Below, piece after piece: positions 35,273 to 43,944 of a stretch of DNA of 64,000 nucleotides; positions within the stretch are counted from its first letter, which is position 1, and each line of letters starts with the position of its first letter. The position numbers and the translations under genes are program-made. The stretch is from Bradyrhizobium sp. 199 (GTDB taxonomy: Bacteria > Pseudomonadota > Alphaproteobacteria > Rhizobiales > Xanthobacteraceae). Where the stretch lies: assembly GCF_023073355.1 (NCBI RefSeq), contig NZ_JADPJI010000005.1, forward strand, positions 1,488,001 through 1,552,000. Direction: 5' to 3'. The notes beneath the pieces were generated by a model. That model ran no database searches. It saw only the letters and a program-made list of their open reading frames with translations, and was not told where the DNA came from.

Positions 35273-36079
35273 CTACCGTCCCTTGAAGCGCGGCTTGCGG
35301 CGGGCCAGGAACGCCTCGACGCCCTCCTTGTGATCCTCGCTGAAGCCTGCGAGCGCGAACTGGTCGATGTCCATGTGACTGGCGAGATCGTCCAGCGCAT
35401 GCGCCAGCCGGTTGACGGTCAGTTTCGTCATGGCCACGGAGAGCGGCGGCTGCACAGCGACCTTTCGGGCGAGATCCATGGCGGCATCGAACGCATGGCC
35501 GGGATCGACGACGTGCTCCACCAGACCCCATTCATAGGCTTCCTCCGCAGAGATGCGCTGATCCGCCAGGATCACGGCCTGCTTGGTGCGGGCGGGACCG
35601 ATCAGATGCAGCATGCGCGGGATGCTCTGCCAACTCATGTTCATGCCGAGCCCGATCTCGGGCACGCGCAGATGGGCATCGCTGCCCATGACACGGAAGT
35701 CGAGCGCAACGGCCAGCGCCACGCCACCGCCGACGCAGAAGCCCTCGATCGCAGCGATGGTGATCTGCTCCATCTCCTGCCAGGCGTGGGTGAGGCGTGG
35801 CCCGAGCTTGAGGTGCCGCCGCAGCGTGCCGAGATCCATGTCCTTGCGTGCGCGTCCCTCGGCATCCTTCAGATCGAAGCCGGCGCTGAATGCGCTCGCG
35901 CTGCCTGTCAGCACCACGACGGAGGTCGCAGCATCATCCTCGAAGCTGCGCGCCGTTGCGGTGAGCTGGCGCAGCGCCTCCGGCGACAGCGCATTGATGC
36001 CGTCGCCGCGGTCGAAACGCACCACCGCGATCCGGCCCTCGGGCCCGAGGCCCTTTTCGATCTTCACGTAGTCCGTCAA
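35273..36079 (-). CDS. Enoyl-CoA hydratase/isomerase (crotonase) family protein
   Basis: 268 aa from TTG 36079, which has a GGGAGG Shine-Dalgarno at good distance and gives LTDYVKIEKGLG; the open frame to 36352 encodes an Arg-rich stretch that does not look real. Crotonase landmarks: FSAGFDLKDAEG and EGFCVGGGVALAVALDFRV form the oxyanion hole, with PEIGLGMNMSWQSIPRM and EAYEWGLVEHVV following. The exact reaction (hydratase, isomerase or other) is not readable. It ends 111 bases upstream of the DASS gene start on the same strand. Confidence 0.9.
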   Translation of the reverse strand: MTDYVKIEKGLGPEGRIAVVRFDRGDGINALSPEALRQLTATARSFEDDAATSVVVLTGSASAFSAGFDLKDAEGRARKDMDLGTLRRHLKLGPRLTHAWQEMEQITIAAIEGFCVGGGVALAVALDFRVMGSDAHLRVPEIGLGMNMSWQSIPRMLHLIGPARTKQAVILADQRISAEEAYEWGLVEHVVDPGHAFDAAMDLARKVAVQPPLSVAMTKLTVNRLAHALDDLASHMDIDQFALAGFSEDHKEGVEAFLARRKPRFKGR

Positions 36080-36123
36080 TGCAAACCTCCCTGTTCTTGG
36101 TCTTGGTCCTAGTCTTGGGCGAC

Positions 36124-36882
36124 TCACAAATGCCCGGTGCGCCGGTGCTCCGGCTCGCTGCCCTTGACCGGGAACCTGATCGTGGTCCCGATCGTGATCC
36201 AGTTGGCGTTCTCGCCGCTGATGTTGCGGCCGTAGATCACATCGACGGAGAATATCTCGTTCGGCCGGTAGCGGACACCCGTCTGCAACCGCGGTTGTAC
36301 GACGCTCGCGATCTCGGACGAGCCGGCCTGGCCATACGCCTCGATCGTCCACTGCAAGGTGTCGGTGAACTTCCAGTCAAAGCCGATGCCATAGGTTAGG
36401 TAGTGGCGCTCGACGCTGCGATCCCAGAGCCAGCCGCCATTCACGTTGATGCGCATTGTCTCCGATAGGCGAAAGGTCGCGGGGATGACCGCAAAGGCGG
36501 ATAGCGACTCCCCGGTCGCCACATCGAATGAGCCACCGCCATAGGCCGACAGTCCCCATTGCCCCACCCCGGTCGGGATGAAGTTCGTTTTGGCTTTGGG
36601 AGCTATCGTCGTGCTCCAGTCGCCATCGCTGCGGGCGCGGATCGTCTGAAGGCTCAGCTCTATCGGTCTGAAGGGGTCGACAACGCAGGATGGATTGGCG
36701 ACCGCCGAAAAATCGGTGTTGAACGCAGTCGACATCCAGCTCTCGACCTTGCAGGAGCCGGTCTCGGAGATGTCGGCGGCATCGACCGCATAGGCGCCAT
36801 TCGCAGCGCGCGCAGCATGCGCCGCGAATGTCACAAGAGCCGCGATTGCGGCGGTTATTCCGGTTCGTGCAGGCCAGCCCAT
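36124..36882 (-). CDS. Exported beta-barrel-like protein of unknown function
   Basis: 252 aa with a signal peptide ([18 protein letters not shown]) and then alternating hydrophobic/polar strands with many aromatic residues ([33 protein letters not shown]), ending in a basic tail (landmarks). Two Cys near the N-terminus (GSCKVE and NPSCVV) may be disulphide-linked. Composition and strand pattern suggest an outer-membrane barrel such as a porin/transporter-like protein. It is divergent from nitrile hydratase with only 61 bases between the starts, so shared regulation is plausible. Confidence 0.75.
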   Translation of the reverse strand: MGWPARTGITAAIAALVTFAAHAARAANGAYAVDAADISETGSCKVESWMSTAFNTDFSAVANPSCVVDPFRPIELSLQTIRARSDGDWSTTIAPKAKTNFIPTGVGQWGLSAYGGGSFDVATGESLSAFAVIPATFRLSETMRINVNGGWLWDRSVERHYLTYGIGFDWKFTDTLQWTIEAYGQAGSSEIASVVQPRLQTGVRYRPNEIFSVDVIYGRNISGENANWITIGTTIRFPVKGSEPEHRRTGHL

Positions 36883-36943
36883 GCCGGATGTTAGCAGAGT
36901 CTTCGCCTCGACAAGGCCCGGATTCTGGGACTATCCTCGCGCC

Positions 36944-37570
36944 ATGAGCGAGCATCATCACGACCACGATCACGATCATTCCGAGCTGTCGGAGACCGAG
37001 CTGCGCGTGCGCGCCCTTGAGACTATCCTGACGGAAAAAGGCTATGTCGAGCCGGCTGCGCTCGACGCGATCATTCAGGCCTATGAGACCAAGATCGGCC
37101 CGCACAACGGCGCGCGCGTCGTCGCCAAGGCCTGGACCGATCCGGCCTTCAAGAAGGCCCTGCTGGAGGATGGCTCCAAGGCGATTGGCACGCTCGGTCA
37201 TGTCAGCCGCGTCGGCGACCATCTCGTCGTGGTCGAGAACACGCCAGAGCGGCACAACATGGTCGTGTGCACGCTGTGCTCCTGCTACCCCTGGGAGATG
37301 CTCGGGCTGCCGCCGGTCTGGTACAAGGCCGCACCCTATCGCTCGCGGGCCGTGAAGGACCCGCGCGGCGTCCTCGCCGATTTCGACGTCACCTTGCCGA
37401 AGGACATGGAGATCCGGGTCTGGGACTCGACGGCAGAGACCCGCTTCCTGGTGCTGCCGATGCGCCCCGAAGGCACCGAAGGCTGGAGCGAAGAGCAACT
37501 CGCCGAGCTCGTCACCCGCGACTCCATGATCGGGACCGGCTTTCCCAGGACACCGGGAGGGCCCTCGTGA
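36944..37570 (+). CDS. nthA: Nitrile hydratase subunit alpha (cobalt type)
   Basis: The catalytic subunit that hydrates nitriles to amides. 208 aa from ATG 36944, giving [16 protein letters not shown]: the N-terminus is unusually His/Asp-rich. The metal claw is C109-T-L-C112-S-C114. The Thr in the second position is the cobalt-type signature (iron enzymes have Ser). [34 protein letters not shown] and [19 protein letters not shown] match the family. The beta gene starts within the last codons (GTGA overlap), followed by the accessory gene. The His-rich start may bind metal before transfer, but this is inference. Confidence 0.95.
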   Translation: MSEHHHDHDHDHSELSETELRVRALETILTEKGYVEPAALDAIIQAYETKIGPHNGARVVAKAWTDPAFKKALLEDGSKAIGTLGHVSRVGDHLVVVENTPERHNMVVCTLCSCYPWEMLGLPPVWYKAAPYRSRAVKDPRGVLADFDVTLPKDMEIRVWDSTAETRFLVLPMRPEGTEGWSEEQLAELVTRDSMIGTGFPRTPGGPS

Positions 37571-38226
37571 ACGGCGTGCACGACATGGGCGGCATGGACG
37601 GGTTCGGCAAGGTCGAGCCCGAGCCGAACGAGCCGATGTTTCACGAGGAATGGGAATCCCGCGTGCTGGCGATGGTGCGCGCGATGGGCGCGGCCGGCGC
37701 TTTCAACATCGACACCTCGCGCTTTTATCGCGAAACGCTGCCGCCGCACGTGTACCTATCGAGCTCCTATTACAAGAAATGGTTTCTTGGGCTTGAGGAG
37801 ATGCTGATCGAGAAGGGCTACCTCACGAGGGAGGAGGTCGCCGCCGGACATGCGATGCAGCCCGCCAAGGCGCTCAAGCATGGCAAATTCGATCTCGGCC
37901 AAGTCGAGCGCATCCTGGTGCGCGGCAAGTTCGCCCGCCCTGCCCCGGCTCCGGCGAAGTTCAACATTGGCAACCGCGTGCGCGCCAGGAACATCCACCC
38001 CACCACGCACACCCGCCTGCCGCGCTATGTGCGCGGCCATGTCGGTGTCGTCGAGCTGAACCACGGCTGCCACGTGTTTCCTGACACGGCGGCGATCGAA
38101 CTCGGCGAGAGCCCGCAATGGCTTTACACCGTCGTGTTCGAGGGCCGCGATCTCTGGGGCGAGGATGGCGACCCTACGCTCAAGGTCTCGATCGACGCCT
38201 TCGAGCCCTATCTGGATCCTGCGTGA
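37567..38226 (+). CDS. nthB: Nitrile hydratase subunit beta
   Basis: Partner of the alpha subunit in the alpha-beta heterodimer. The GTG at 37567 overlaps the nthA stop and gives the classic N-terminus [17 protein letters not shown]. 219 aa. It has [33 protein letters not shown] and the C-terminal SH3-like barrel with [22 protein letters not shown] and [11 protein letters not shown]. The longer open frame from 37267 is not used. Confidence 0.95.
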   Translation: MNGVHDMGGMDGFGKVEPEPNEPMFHEEWESRVLAMVRAMGAAGAFNIDTSRFYRETLPPHVYLSSSYYKKWFLGLEEMLIEKGYLTREEVAAGHAMQPAKALKHGKFDLGQVERILVRGKFARPAPAPAKFNIGNRVRARNIHPTTHTRLPRYVRGHVGVVELNHGCHVFPDTAAIELGESPQWLYTVVFEGRDLWGEDGDPTLKVSIDAFEPYLDPA

Positions 38227-38603
38227 TGAGCGCTAGCGCAGCTGCCGCCGCGACAGCGGCGATCCCGAGCATTCCGCGCGACGACGATGGCCCGGTGTTC
38301 CGCGCGCCCTGGGAAGCGCATGCCTTTGCGATGGCGTTGACGCTGCACGAGCGCGGCGTGTTCACCTGGCCCGAATGGGCAGCGAGCCTCGCCGCCGAGA
38401 TCAAGCGCGCGCAGGCGGCTGGCGATCCCGACACGGGCGAAACTTATTACTTGCACTGGCTCGCCACGCTCGAAGGCCTGGTTGCGCGCAAAGGCGTTGC
38501 GTCGGCGGAGACGTTGCACCGCTATCGCGACGCCTGGGACCATGCGGCAGACAGGACGCCGCACGGTAAGCCGATTGAGCTGCGGCCGGAGGATTTTCGG
38601 TGA
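38226..38603 (+). CDS. nthE: Nitrile hydratase accessory protein (activator/cobalt chaperone)
   Basis: 125 aa starting at ATG 38226 (TGATG overlap with nthB). Landmarks of the family: DDGPVFRAPWEAHAFAMAL, LHERGVFTWPEWAASLAAEI and TYYLHWLATLEGLVA. Such proteins form a complex with the alpha subunit and support cobalt loading by subunit swapping. The same domain is homologous to the N-terminal part of the beta subunit. The symbol is used loosely for this accessory gene. Confidence 0.9.
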   Translation: MSASAAAAATAAIPSIPRDDDGPVFRAPWEAHAFAMALTLHERGVFTWPEWAASLAAEIKRAQAAGDPDTGETYYLHWLATLEGLVARKGVASAETLHRYRDAWDHAADRTPHGKPIELRPEDFR

Positions 38604-38660
38604 CTTGCGCCACAAGCTCGTCATAGCGCAGCAAGGTGATGCCTTGCATTTCATTCTCGT

Positions 38661-38795
38661 GTCCCGGACACGCTGCAACGCGCAAGCGTTGCGGCGCAGA
38701 GCCGGGACGCAGATGGCGAACACGATACGTTACGGAAGCATGGGCCCCGGCTCTGCAGCGCACCGCTGAAAAAGCGCTGCGCTGCGTCCGGGGCA
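38661..38795. repeat. Two large hairpins between convergent nthE and queC
   Basis: Hairpin one spans 38661-38708: GTCCCGG...GCCGGGAC outside and CTGCAACGC-GCAA-GCGTTGCGG inside. Hairpin two spans about 38743-38795: GCCCCGG...CCGGGGC with CTGCAGCGC and GCGCTGCG. Both share a CCCGG/CTGC-GCGC composition, and a related partial copy lies at 54784-54803 (CGTCCGGGACACGAG). This looks like a dispersed Bradyrhizobium-type intergenic repeat that may also end transcription on both strands. Confidence 0.65.
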
Positions 38796-38811
38796 CGAGT
38801 ACGGCGAGGCC

Positions 38812-39525
38812 CTACCTCCCCGCCACGAACTCCCGCCACCCCTTCGCGCGCAGGCTGCACGCCGGGCACTCGCCACAGCCATAGCCCCAGTCATGCTGCG
38901 CGCCGCGTTCGCCGAGATAGCAGGTGTGCGACTGCTCGCGGATGAGATCGACCAGCCCCTCGCCGCCGAGGTCATGCGCGAGCTGCCAGGTCGCGGCCTT
39001 GTCGATCCACATCAGTGGTGTATGCAGTTCGAAGGATCTCGCCATGCCGAGCGAGAGCGCAGCCTGCATGGCGCGGATGGTGTCGTCGCGGCAGTCGGGA
39101 TAGCCGGAATAGTCGGTCTCGCACATGCCGCCGACGATATGGGTGATGCCGCGCCGGTAGGCCAGCGCCGCGGCGAAGGTCAGGAACACCAGATTGCGGC
39201 CGGGTACGAAGGTGTTCGGCAGGCCGTCGGCGTCCATGGCGATTTCGACCTCGCGGGTCAGCGCTGTCTCGGAGACGTCGGCCAATGTGGGGATCGACAG
39301 CGTATGGCTCTCGCCGAGCCGCGCGGCCCAATCCGCATTCAGCGCTTTCAGTCCGGACAACAGCCGCGCGCGGCAGTCGAGCTCGATGGCGTGGCGCTGG
39401 CCGTAGTCGAAACCCAGCATCTCCACGCGCGCAAACCGGCTGAGTGCCCAGGCCAGGCAAGTGGCGGAATCCTGCCCGCCGGAGAACAGCACGAGGGCGG
39501 TTTCAGATCGAAGGTTGTCGTTCAT
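38812..39525 (-). CDS. queC: 7-cyano-7-deazaguanine synthase
   Basis: It makes preQ0 from carboxy-deazaguanine for queuosine biosynthesis. 237 aa. The ATP-pyrophosphatase P-loop [14 protein letters not shown] is at the N-terminus, and the zinc site near the C-terminus uses Cys202, Cys217, Cys220 and Cys223 (HTCYLGE... GCGECPAC). Internal landmarks are [21 protein letters not shown] and [12 protein letters not shown]. No other que gene is near. It is convergent with the nitrile hydratase operon. Confidence 0.96.
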   Translation of the reverse strand: MNDNLRSETALVLFSGGQDSATCLAWALSRFARVEMLGFDYGQRHAIELDCRARLLSGLKALNADWAARLGESHTLSIPTLADVSETALTREVEIAMDADGLPNTFVPGRNLVFLTFAAALAYRRGITHIVGGMCETDYSGYPDCRDDTIRAMQAALSLGMARSFELHTPLMWIDKAATWQLAHDLGGEGLVDLIREQSHTCYLGERGAQHDWGYGCGECPACSLRAKGWREFVAGR

Positions 39526-39634
39526 GGGCTTGACCTAGTCCACTTCGGCGTCGCTATCAATCCAGCGGTCCGGTCCCCCTCGTTCGCGTGGGCGTCATCC
39601 TTTGCCGTCCACCGCTCGCTTTGGTAGTATCCGG

Positions 39635-40081
39635 ATGTCGCCACAGGACATTCCAGGGTCATTTCTCGTGGGCTATTTTGAAGATCTGGCCAGCCGCAGT
39701 TTCAAGACCACGGAAGACGGGCGCCGATTGTTCTTTCCATGGGGCGTGTTTGGCCGCGGCTACGTCATTGCCTCGGAGGACGATTATCAACTCCTCCGAA
39801 CGCAGATGAAGGCCTACACGGTGATTGCCAACGTGTGCGTGTGCGGGCTCGTGTTGTGTCAGACCTACACCGTTGCGGGTGCGGTAGTGGCGGCCGCGGT
39901 AATGATCGTCTTGATTGGATGGTACTGCGTCTGGATGTGGTTCGTGCTGCGCCGACTAGATGTTACCGATGAACAACTTGAACGACTGTCCTTGCGAAAA
40001 AGCCTAGATGCGCTCAAGCCGATCGGTCCGTGGACCGTACAAGACCCAGCGGACACGAGTTCGAGAAAGACCTGCGATTAG
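39635..40081 (+). CDS. Membrane protein of unknown function (tandem paralogue 1)
   Basis: 148 aa from ATG 39635 (TTG 39602 and GTG 39668 are alternatives). An N-terminal soluble part (GYFEDLASRSFKTTEDGRRLFFPWG, landmark; GYVIASEDDYQLL) is followed by two hydrophobic segments (VIANVCVCGLVLCQTY and AGAVVAAAVMIVLIGWYCVWMW, landmarks). A cytosolic-looking tail comes next (RRLDVTDEQLERL, LKPIGPWTVQDP). I do not recognise the family. The next 500 bases carry a related, degraded copy. Confidence 0.75.
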   Translation: MSPQDIPGSFLVGYFEDLASRSFKTTEDGRRLFFPWGVFGRGYVIASEDDYQLLRTQMKAYTVIANVCVCGLVLCQTYTVAGAVVAAAVMIVLIGWYCVWMWFVLRRLDVTDEQLERLSLRKSLDALKPIGPWTVQDPADTSSRKTCD

Positions 40082-40159
40082 GCCGGTCGGCCGTTTGCGC
40101 CGAAACGCTCGCCAGGATAGCCTGCCGCTTGGTTGCAGCCAGGAATCTCGGCAGGATCC

Positions 40160-40550
40160 GGCATGGGGCGCGGGTATTTCAACCACGCAAGATGGGAGGA
40201 AGCTGTTCTTCCCGTGGGCTGCGGCTGCTGGTTACGTCATTGCCTCTGAGCATGACTATCAGCGGCTGCAGCAGCAGATCAAACTCTACAACAGAGTCTA
40301 TCTTACCGTCGCGATTGCCTTGGCTATCGGCGTTGAATGGTTCACCACGATCAGCTCGATCATTGCGGCGTTTCTCAGCGACATGGTCTACAAGGCCTGG
40401 ATGCGGCGCCTGCTGCCTCGCCTGAAGGTTTCCGACGAAAAGCTCACGCACCGGGAATGGTGGTCCGGCACGCTCAAGGCGCTCAAGCCGATAGGCCCCT
40501 GGACCGTACAAGACCCATCGGTCACGAGCCCGAGAACGGTCGCCGAATAG
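40160..40550 (+). pseudogene. Degraded tandem copy of the 39635 membrane protein gene
   Basis: The main frame (STTQDGRKLFFPWA, GYVIASEHDYQRLQQQIKLYN, a hydrophobic pair, RRLLPRLKVSDEKL, LKPIGPWTVQDP) is clearly homologous to 39635-40081 along its length. Upstream the frame has no ATG, GTG or TTG in a sensible place. The codons for GYF (at about 40171) are in another frame: relative to copy 1, about eight codons plus two bases are missing between GYF and TTQDG. The copy is therefore probably non-functional at its 5' end, unless the sequence has an error there. Confidence 0.65.
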
Positions 40551-40656
40551 AGCCCAGGGCAATCGGTGGAAATCAACACGGTTGTCCCGCGTAACACTGG
40601 GATCGACGCGGTGCTTTTGGCATAAAGCCAAGGCCTCGAACATCCCGGTGCCCGCA

Positions 40657-41475
40657 ATGCCCCCCTCCCGCGACATTTCCCGCCTGATCGAGATCATGGC
40701 GGCATTGCGCACGCCGGTGACCGGCTGCCCCTGGGACCTCGAGCAGAACTTTGCAACGATCGCGCCCTATACGATCGAGGAAGCCTACGAGGTGGTCGAT
40801 GCGATCACCCGCGGCGATCTCGACGATCTCTGCGAGGAACTCGGCGATCTCCTGCTCCAGGTGGTGTTCCACGCCCAGATGGCCTCGGAGCAGAACGCCT
40901 TTTCGTTTGGTGACGTCGTCGAGGCGATCACCCGCAAGATGATCCGGCGCCATCCCCATGTCTTTGCCGACAAGGACGGCAATCTCGCCTCCTCCCACGT
41001 CAAGGAAGTCTGGGACCGCATCAAGGCCGAGGAGAAAGCCGAGCGCGCCGCACGTCGGCCGCGGGAGGATGTGCCGAGGCACAAATCGCTGCTGTCAGGC
41101 GTGAAGGCTGGCCAGCCCGCACTGACGCGCGCCATGGAGCTGCAGCGCAAGGCCTCCACCGTCGGCTTCGACTGGAACGACCCGCGCGCGGTGCTGGCAA
41201 AGATCCGCGAGGAAGCCGACGAGATCGAGGCCGCGCTCGACCGCAACGACAAGCAGGAGCTCGCAGAGGAGACTGGCGACCTCATGTTCGCTCTCGTCAA
41301 CCTCGCCCGCCACGTCGACGCCGATCCGGAAGCTGCACTGCGTGCAACGAATGCAAAATTCGAACGGCGCTTTGCCTATATCGAGCGCGCGCTGCAAGCG
41401 CAGGGCCGCACGCTCGAGCAGGCGTCGCTGGCGGAAATGGATGCGCTTTGGAATGCCGCGAAGACGGCTACGTGA
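40657..41475 (+). CDS. mazG: Nucleoside triphosphate pyrophosphohydrolase MazG
   Basis: 272 aa from ATG 40657; the frame stays open to 40582 without a clear start. It has two MazG all-alpha NTP-PPase domains. The first carries CPWDLEQNFATIAPYTIEEAYEV and EELGDLLLQVVFHAQ with the EExx/ExxD metal motif. The second carries KIREEADEIEAAL and EETGDLMFALVNLARH. It hydrolyses NTPs, including (d)NTPs and possibly affecting ppGpp levels. It lies in the hfq-hflX neighbourhood as in other alphaproteobacteria, but on the opposite strand. Confidence 0.95.
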   Translation: MPPSRDISRLIEIMAALRTPVTGCPWDLEQNFATIAPYTIEEAYEVVDAITRGDLDDLCEELGDLLLQVVFHAQMASEQNAFSFGDVVEAITRKMIRRHPHVFADKDGNLASSHVKEVWDRIKAEEKAERAARRPREDVPRHKSLLSGVKAGQPALTRAMELQRKASTVGFDWNDPRAVLAKIREEADEIEAALDRNDKQELAEETGDLMFALVNLARHVDADPEAALRATNAKFERRFAYIERALQAQGRTLEQASLAEMDALWNAAKTAT

Positions 41476-41496
41476 TGCAGCGGCACGAAGTAAATA

Positions 41497-41958
41497 TCAG
41501 CCGCTTTTCGGCTCAACTGCAATCAGTTGGTGGAGCCAATCGGCGAACGAGTTGGCGATGGGTTCAGGAGCCTGATCTGGACCTGCTTCGTGGTTCCAGA
41601 GAACAATGCGTTGCTCTCCTTCAACAACGGCACTGCTGTCGAGACAGTGCTGGTTGCCGAAGCCGTCATTGTAAAAAGTCACGAGGTGGGGCGGCAGCGG
41701 CGGATACATTTCGGTGCGCTCGCTCAGCGTCATTTCTTTGAGCCGGCGCCACAGCTCGATGTTTGAGCCCAGGCCATAAACCTCGTTCGCGCCAACGCTT
41801 AGCCAACCGTAGGTTTGCAGATAATCGGCAAAGCTTCCAATAAAGCGGACGCCCAGTTCGCGCTCGCAGTCAGAAATCTGTTCAGCTGTTGCCCCTGGAC
41901 CGTGCTCGATCTCACACCGGAAGTCCTGCAAGATGTTGCGGATCACGCTGGCGGACAT
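41497..41958 (-). CDS. SMI1/KNR4 (SUKH) family protein
   Basis: 153 aa from ATG 41958. The SUKH core pattern is present: ATAEQISDCERELGVRFIGSFADYLQTYG (landmark) then a Gly-rich VYGLGSNIEL, and LVTFYNDGFGNQHCLDSS and VVLWNHE-like strands, ending FADWLHQLI. Small SUKH proteins often act as immunity proteins against toxins of contact-dependent or polymorphic systems. No toxin gene is beside it here, so its role is open. The gene is 21 bases convergent with mazG and 31 bases downstream of hflX on the same strand. Confidence 0.8.
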   Translation of the reverse strand: MSASVIRNILQDFRCEIEHGPGATAEQISDCERELGVRFIGSFADYLQTYGWLSVGANEVYGLGSNIELWRRLKEMTLSERTEMYPPLPPHLVTFYNDGFGNQHCLDSSAVVEGEQRIVLWNHEAGPDQAPEPIANSFADWLHQLIAVEPKSG

Positions 41959-41989
41959 CCGATACTCCGCATTGTTAGATGTCCGCGGC

Positions 41990-43372
41990 CTACGCCGACA
42001 GACGCGGCACAGCATCAAACCTGGACACCACGATATCCCGCTTGGTCTCGTCCACCCGCACGGTCATGTCGAAGCGACCGTCGTGCAGCTCTTTGGCCAG
42101 CACCTCGGCATTGCGATGCAACCAGCTGATGCCGGCGCCGTCGGCGGCGTCGATGGAGAGATCCAGCGTGATGCGTTTTGCGGCGAGTCGCTCCTCGATC
42201 GCGGCCAGAAGTGCATCGACGCCCTCACCCGATACGGCCGAGACCAGCATTGCCGGATGATCCTCCGGCCTGCGCGCGGCAATGTTCAAGAGCTCTTCGC
42301 GCTGCTCGGCATCGTAGCGGTCGATCTTGTTCCAGACCTCTATGATGCGGCCGGAATCGTCGGGGTTGATGCCGAGCTGGCGCAGCACGGCATCGACGTC
42401 GCTCTGCTGCGCTTCGGCATCCTCGTGCGAGATGTCTCGCACATGCAGGATGACGTCGGCCTCCAGCACCTCTTCCAGCGTGGCACGGAAGGCGGCGACG
42501 AGCTGGGTCGGCAGGTTGGAGATGAAGCCGACGGTGTCCGACAGCATCGCCTTGCCACCATGCGGCAGGTCGAGCGCGCGCAGGGTTGGATCGAGCGTGG
42601 CGAACAGCATGTCGGCGGCCTGCACGTCGGCGCGCGTCAGACGGTTGAACAGCGTCGACTTGCCCGCATTGGTGTAACCGACCAGCGCGACCACGCGATA
42701 CGGGACGCGCTGGCGACCCGCACGATGCAGACGCCGCGTCGCCTGCACCTTCTTCAGCTCGCCCTCGAGCTTGGAGATGCGCTCCTGGATCAGGCGGCGG
42801 TCGGCTTCGATCTGCGTTTCGCCCGGACCGCCCATGAATCCGAAACCGCCGCGCTGGCGCTCCAGATGGGTCCATGAGCGCACCAGGCGCGAACGCTGAT
42901 AGTTGAGATGCGCGAGTTCGACCTGGAGCGAGCCCTCCTTGGTCTTGGCGCGGCGGCCGAAGATTTCGAGGATCAGCCCGGTACGGTCGAGCACCTTGGC
43001 CTGCAACTCCTTCTCCAGGTTGCGCTGCTGGACCGGCGCCAGCGCGCAGTCCATGACCACGAGCTCGACGTCGAGGCTCTTCGCCAGCGCGGTAATCTCT
43101 TCGACCTTGCCTTTGCCGATATAGGTCGCAGGACGGATCTGGCTGATCGGCGCTATGATCGCGTCGGCAACGACAAGGTCGATCGCGCGCGCGAGGCCCG
43201 CGGCTTCATCAAGCCGGGCCTCTGCGTCACGCAAGACGTGAGTTTCCGATTGCGCGTCGGCACCACCCGCGCGCACCCGCAAATAGGGACCGATGACAAG
43301 CACCCGCCCCGTCTGCTTAGCCCCTGCCGACCGCGGACGGTCGGCATCCCCGTCGAAATTCCGAGGTTCCAA
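41990..43372 (-). CDS. hflX: GTPase HflX
   Basis: A ribosome-associated GTPase that splits stalled 70S ribosomes. 460 aa. The N-terminal HflX domain has PATYIGKGKVEEI and NYQRSRLVRSWTHLERQRGG. The GPGETQIEADRR linker is followed by the G domain: G1 GYTNAGKST, G3 DTVGFI, G4 NKID. A C-terminal extension is present. It follows hfq by 11 bases on the same strand, the common hfq-hflX operon. Confidence 0.96.
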   Translation of the reverse strand: MEPRNFDGDADRPRSAGAKQTGRVLVIGPYLRVRAGGADAQSETHVLRDAEARLDEAAGLARAIDLVVADAIIAPISQIRPATYIGKGKVEEITALAKSLDVELVVMDCALAPVQQRNLEKELQAKVLDRTGLILEIFGRRAKTKEGSLQVELAHLNYQRSRLVRSWTHLERQRGGFGFMGGPGETQIEADRRLIQERISKLEGELKKVQATRRLHRAGRQRVPYRVVALVGYTNAGKSTLFNRLTRADVQAADMLFATLDPTLRALDLPHGGKAMLSDTVGFISNLPTQLVAAFRATLEEVLEADVILHVRDISHEDAEAQQSDVDAVLRQLGINPDDSGRIIEVWNKIDRYDAEQREELLNIAARRPEDHPAMLVSAVSGEGVDALLAAIEERLAAKRITLDLSIDAADGAGISWLHRNAEVLAKELHDGRFDMTVRVDETKRDIVVSRFDAVPRLSA

Positions 43373-43383
43373 TCAGATCACTC

Positions 43384-43632
43384 TCAAGCCGGCTGATCCT
43401 CGCCGCCTTCGAACAACTGAATCGGTGCGCCCGGCATGATGGTCGAGATCGCGTGCTTGTAGACAAGCTGCGAATGACCGTCCCGCCGAAGCAGCAAACA
43501 GAAATTGTCGAACCAGGTCACGATGCCCTGGAGCTTCACTCCGTTGACCAGAAAGATCGTCAGTGGCGTCTTTGTTTTGCGAACGTGATTAAGGAAGGTG
43601 TCCTGAAGGTTTTGTGCGCGGTCTGCCGCCAT
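43384..43632 (-). CDS. hfq: RNA chaperone Hfq
   Basis: An 82-residue Sm-like protein that pairs small RNAs with mRNAs. Sm1 ([22 protein letters not shown], landmark) and the Sm2 motif YKHAIST are intact. A short acidic tail (FEGGEDQPA) is typical of alphaproteobacterial Hfq. The Shine-Dalgarno is weak (AAAGCGAG followed by an A-run). The gene is upstream of hflX. Confidence 0.98.
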   Translation of the reverse strand: MAADRAQNLQDTFLNHVRKTKTPLTIFLVNGVKLQGIVTWFDNFCLLLRRDGHSQLVYKHAISTIMPGAPIQLFEGGEDQPA

Positions 43633-43895
43633 TGTTTTTTTCTCGCTTTGAGTTTCTTTTTATTGCGCCGGTTGCGGCCCTCTTTGTGACACGGGGCCTC
43701 TCCCGGTTGCCGTTCCTCATGAGATCCCCCTCGGAAGGAACAGCCGTGCGATTAGAGGACAGGTGGACCTATTAGGCAAGCCGCTTCGCGGGGCAGGTCA
43801 GGCCGTATTGCCCCGAAAAACTACGGAAACCGATGACTTTCCTGGCCTATCCCCGAGGGGTAACCGCAGCCCGGCGGCGTTAGATTCTTGTTTGG
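43633..43895. other. Upstream region of hfq; no gene seen
   Basis: 263 bases between hfq and the ntrX-terminal repeat. T-rich just before hfq on the plus strand (so A-rich on the coding strand). No convincing open frame or RNA gene is apparent. It must carry the hfq promoter. Confidence 0.4.
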
Positions 43896-43944
43896 ACGCG
43901 TTTTCTTACGCGAACCGGTATCCACTTCGTTCGAAAACGCTCTA
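43896..43944. repeat. Short palindromic repeat abutting ntrX stop
   Basis: Arms GCGTTTTC (43898-43905) and GAAAACGC (43933-43940) flank TTACGCGAACCGGTATCC and ACTTCGTT. The sequence type (CGAACCGGTATCCACTTCG) is one I associate with dispersed Bradyrhizobium repeats. Its last bases CTCTA include the TAG stop of ntrX (CTA at 43942-43944). It differs in sequence from the 103-base repeat but sits in the same position relative to a gene end. Confidence 0.7.
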
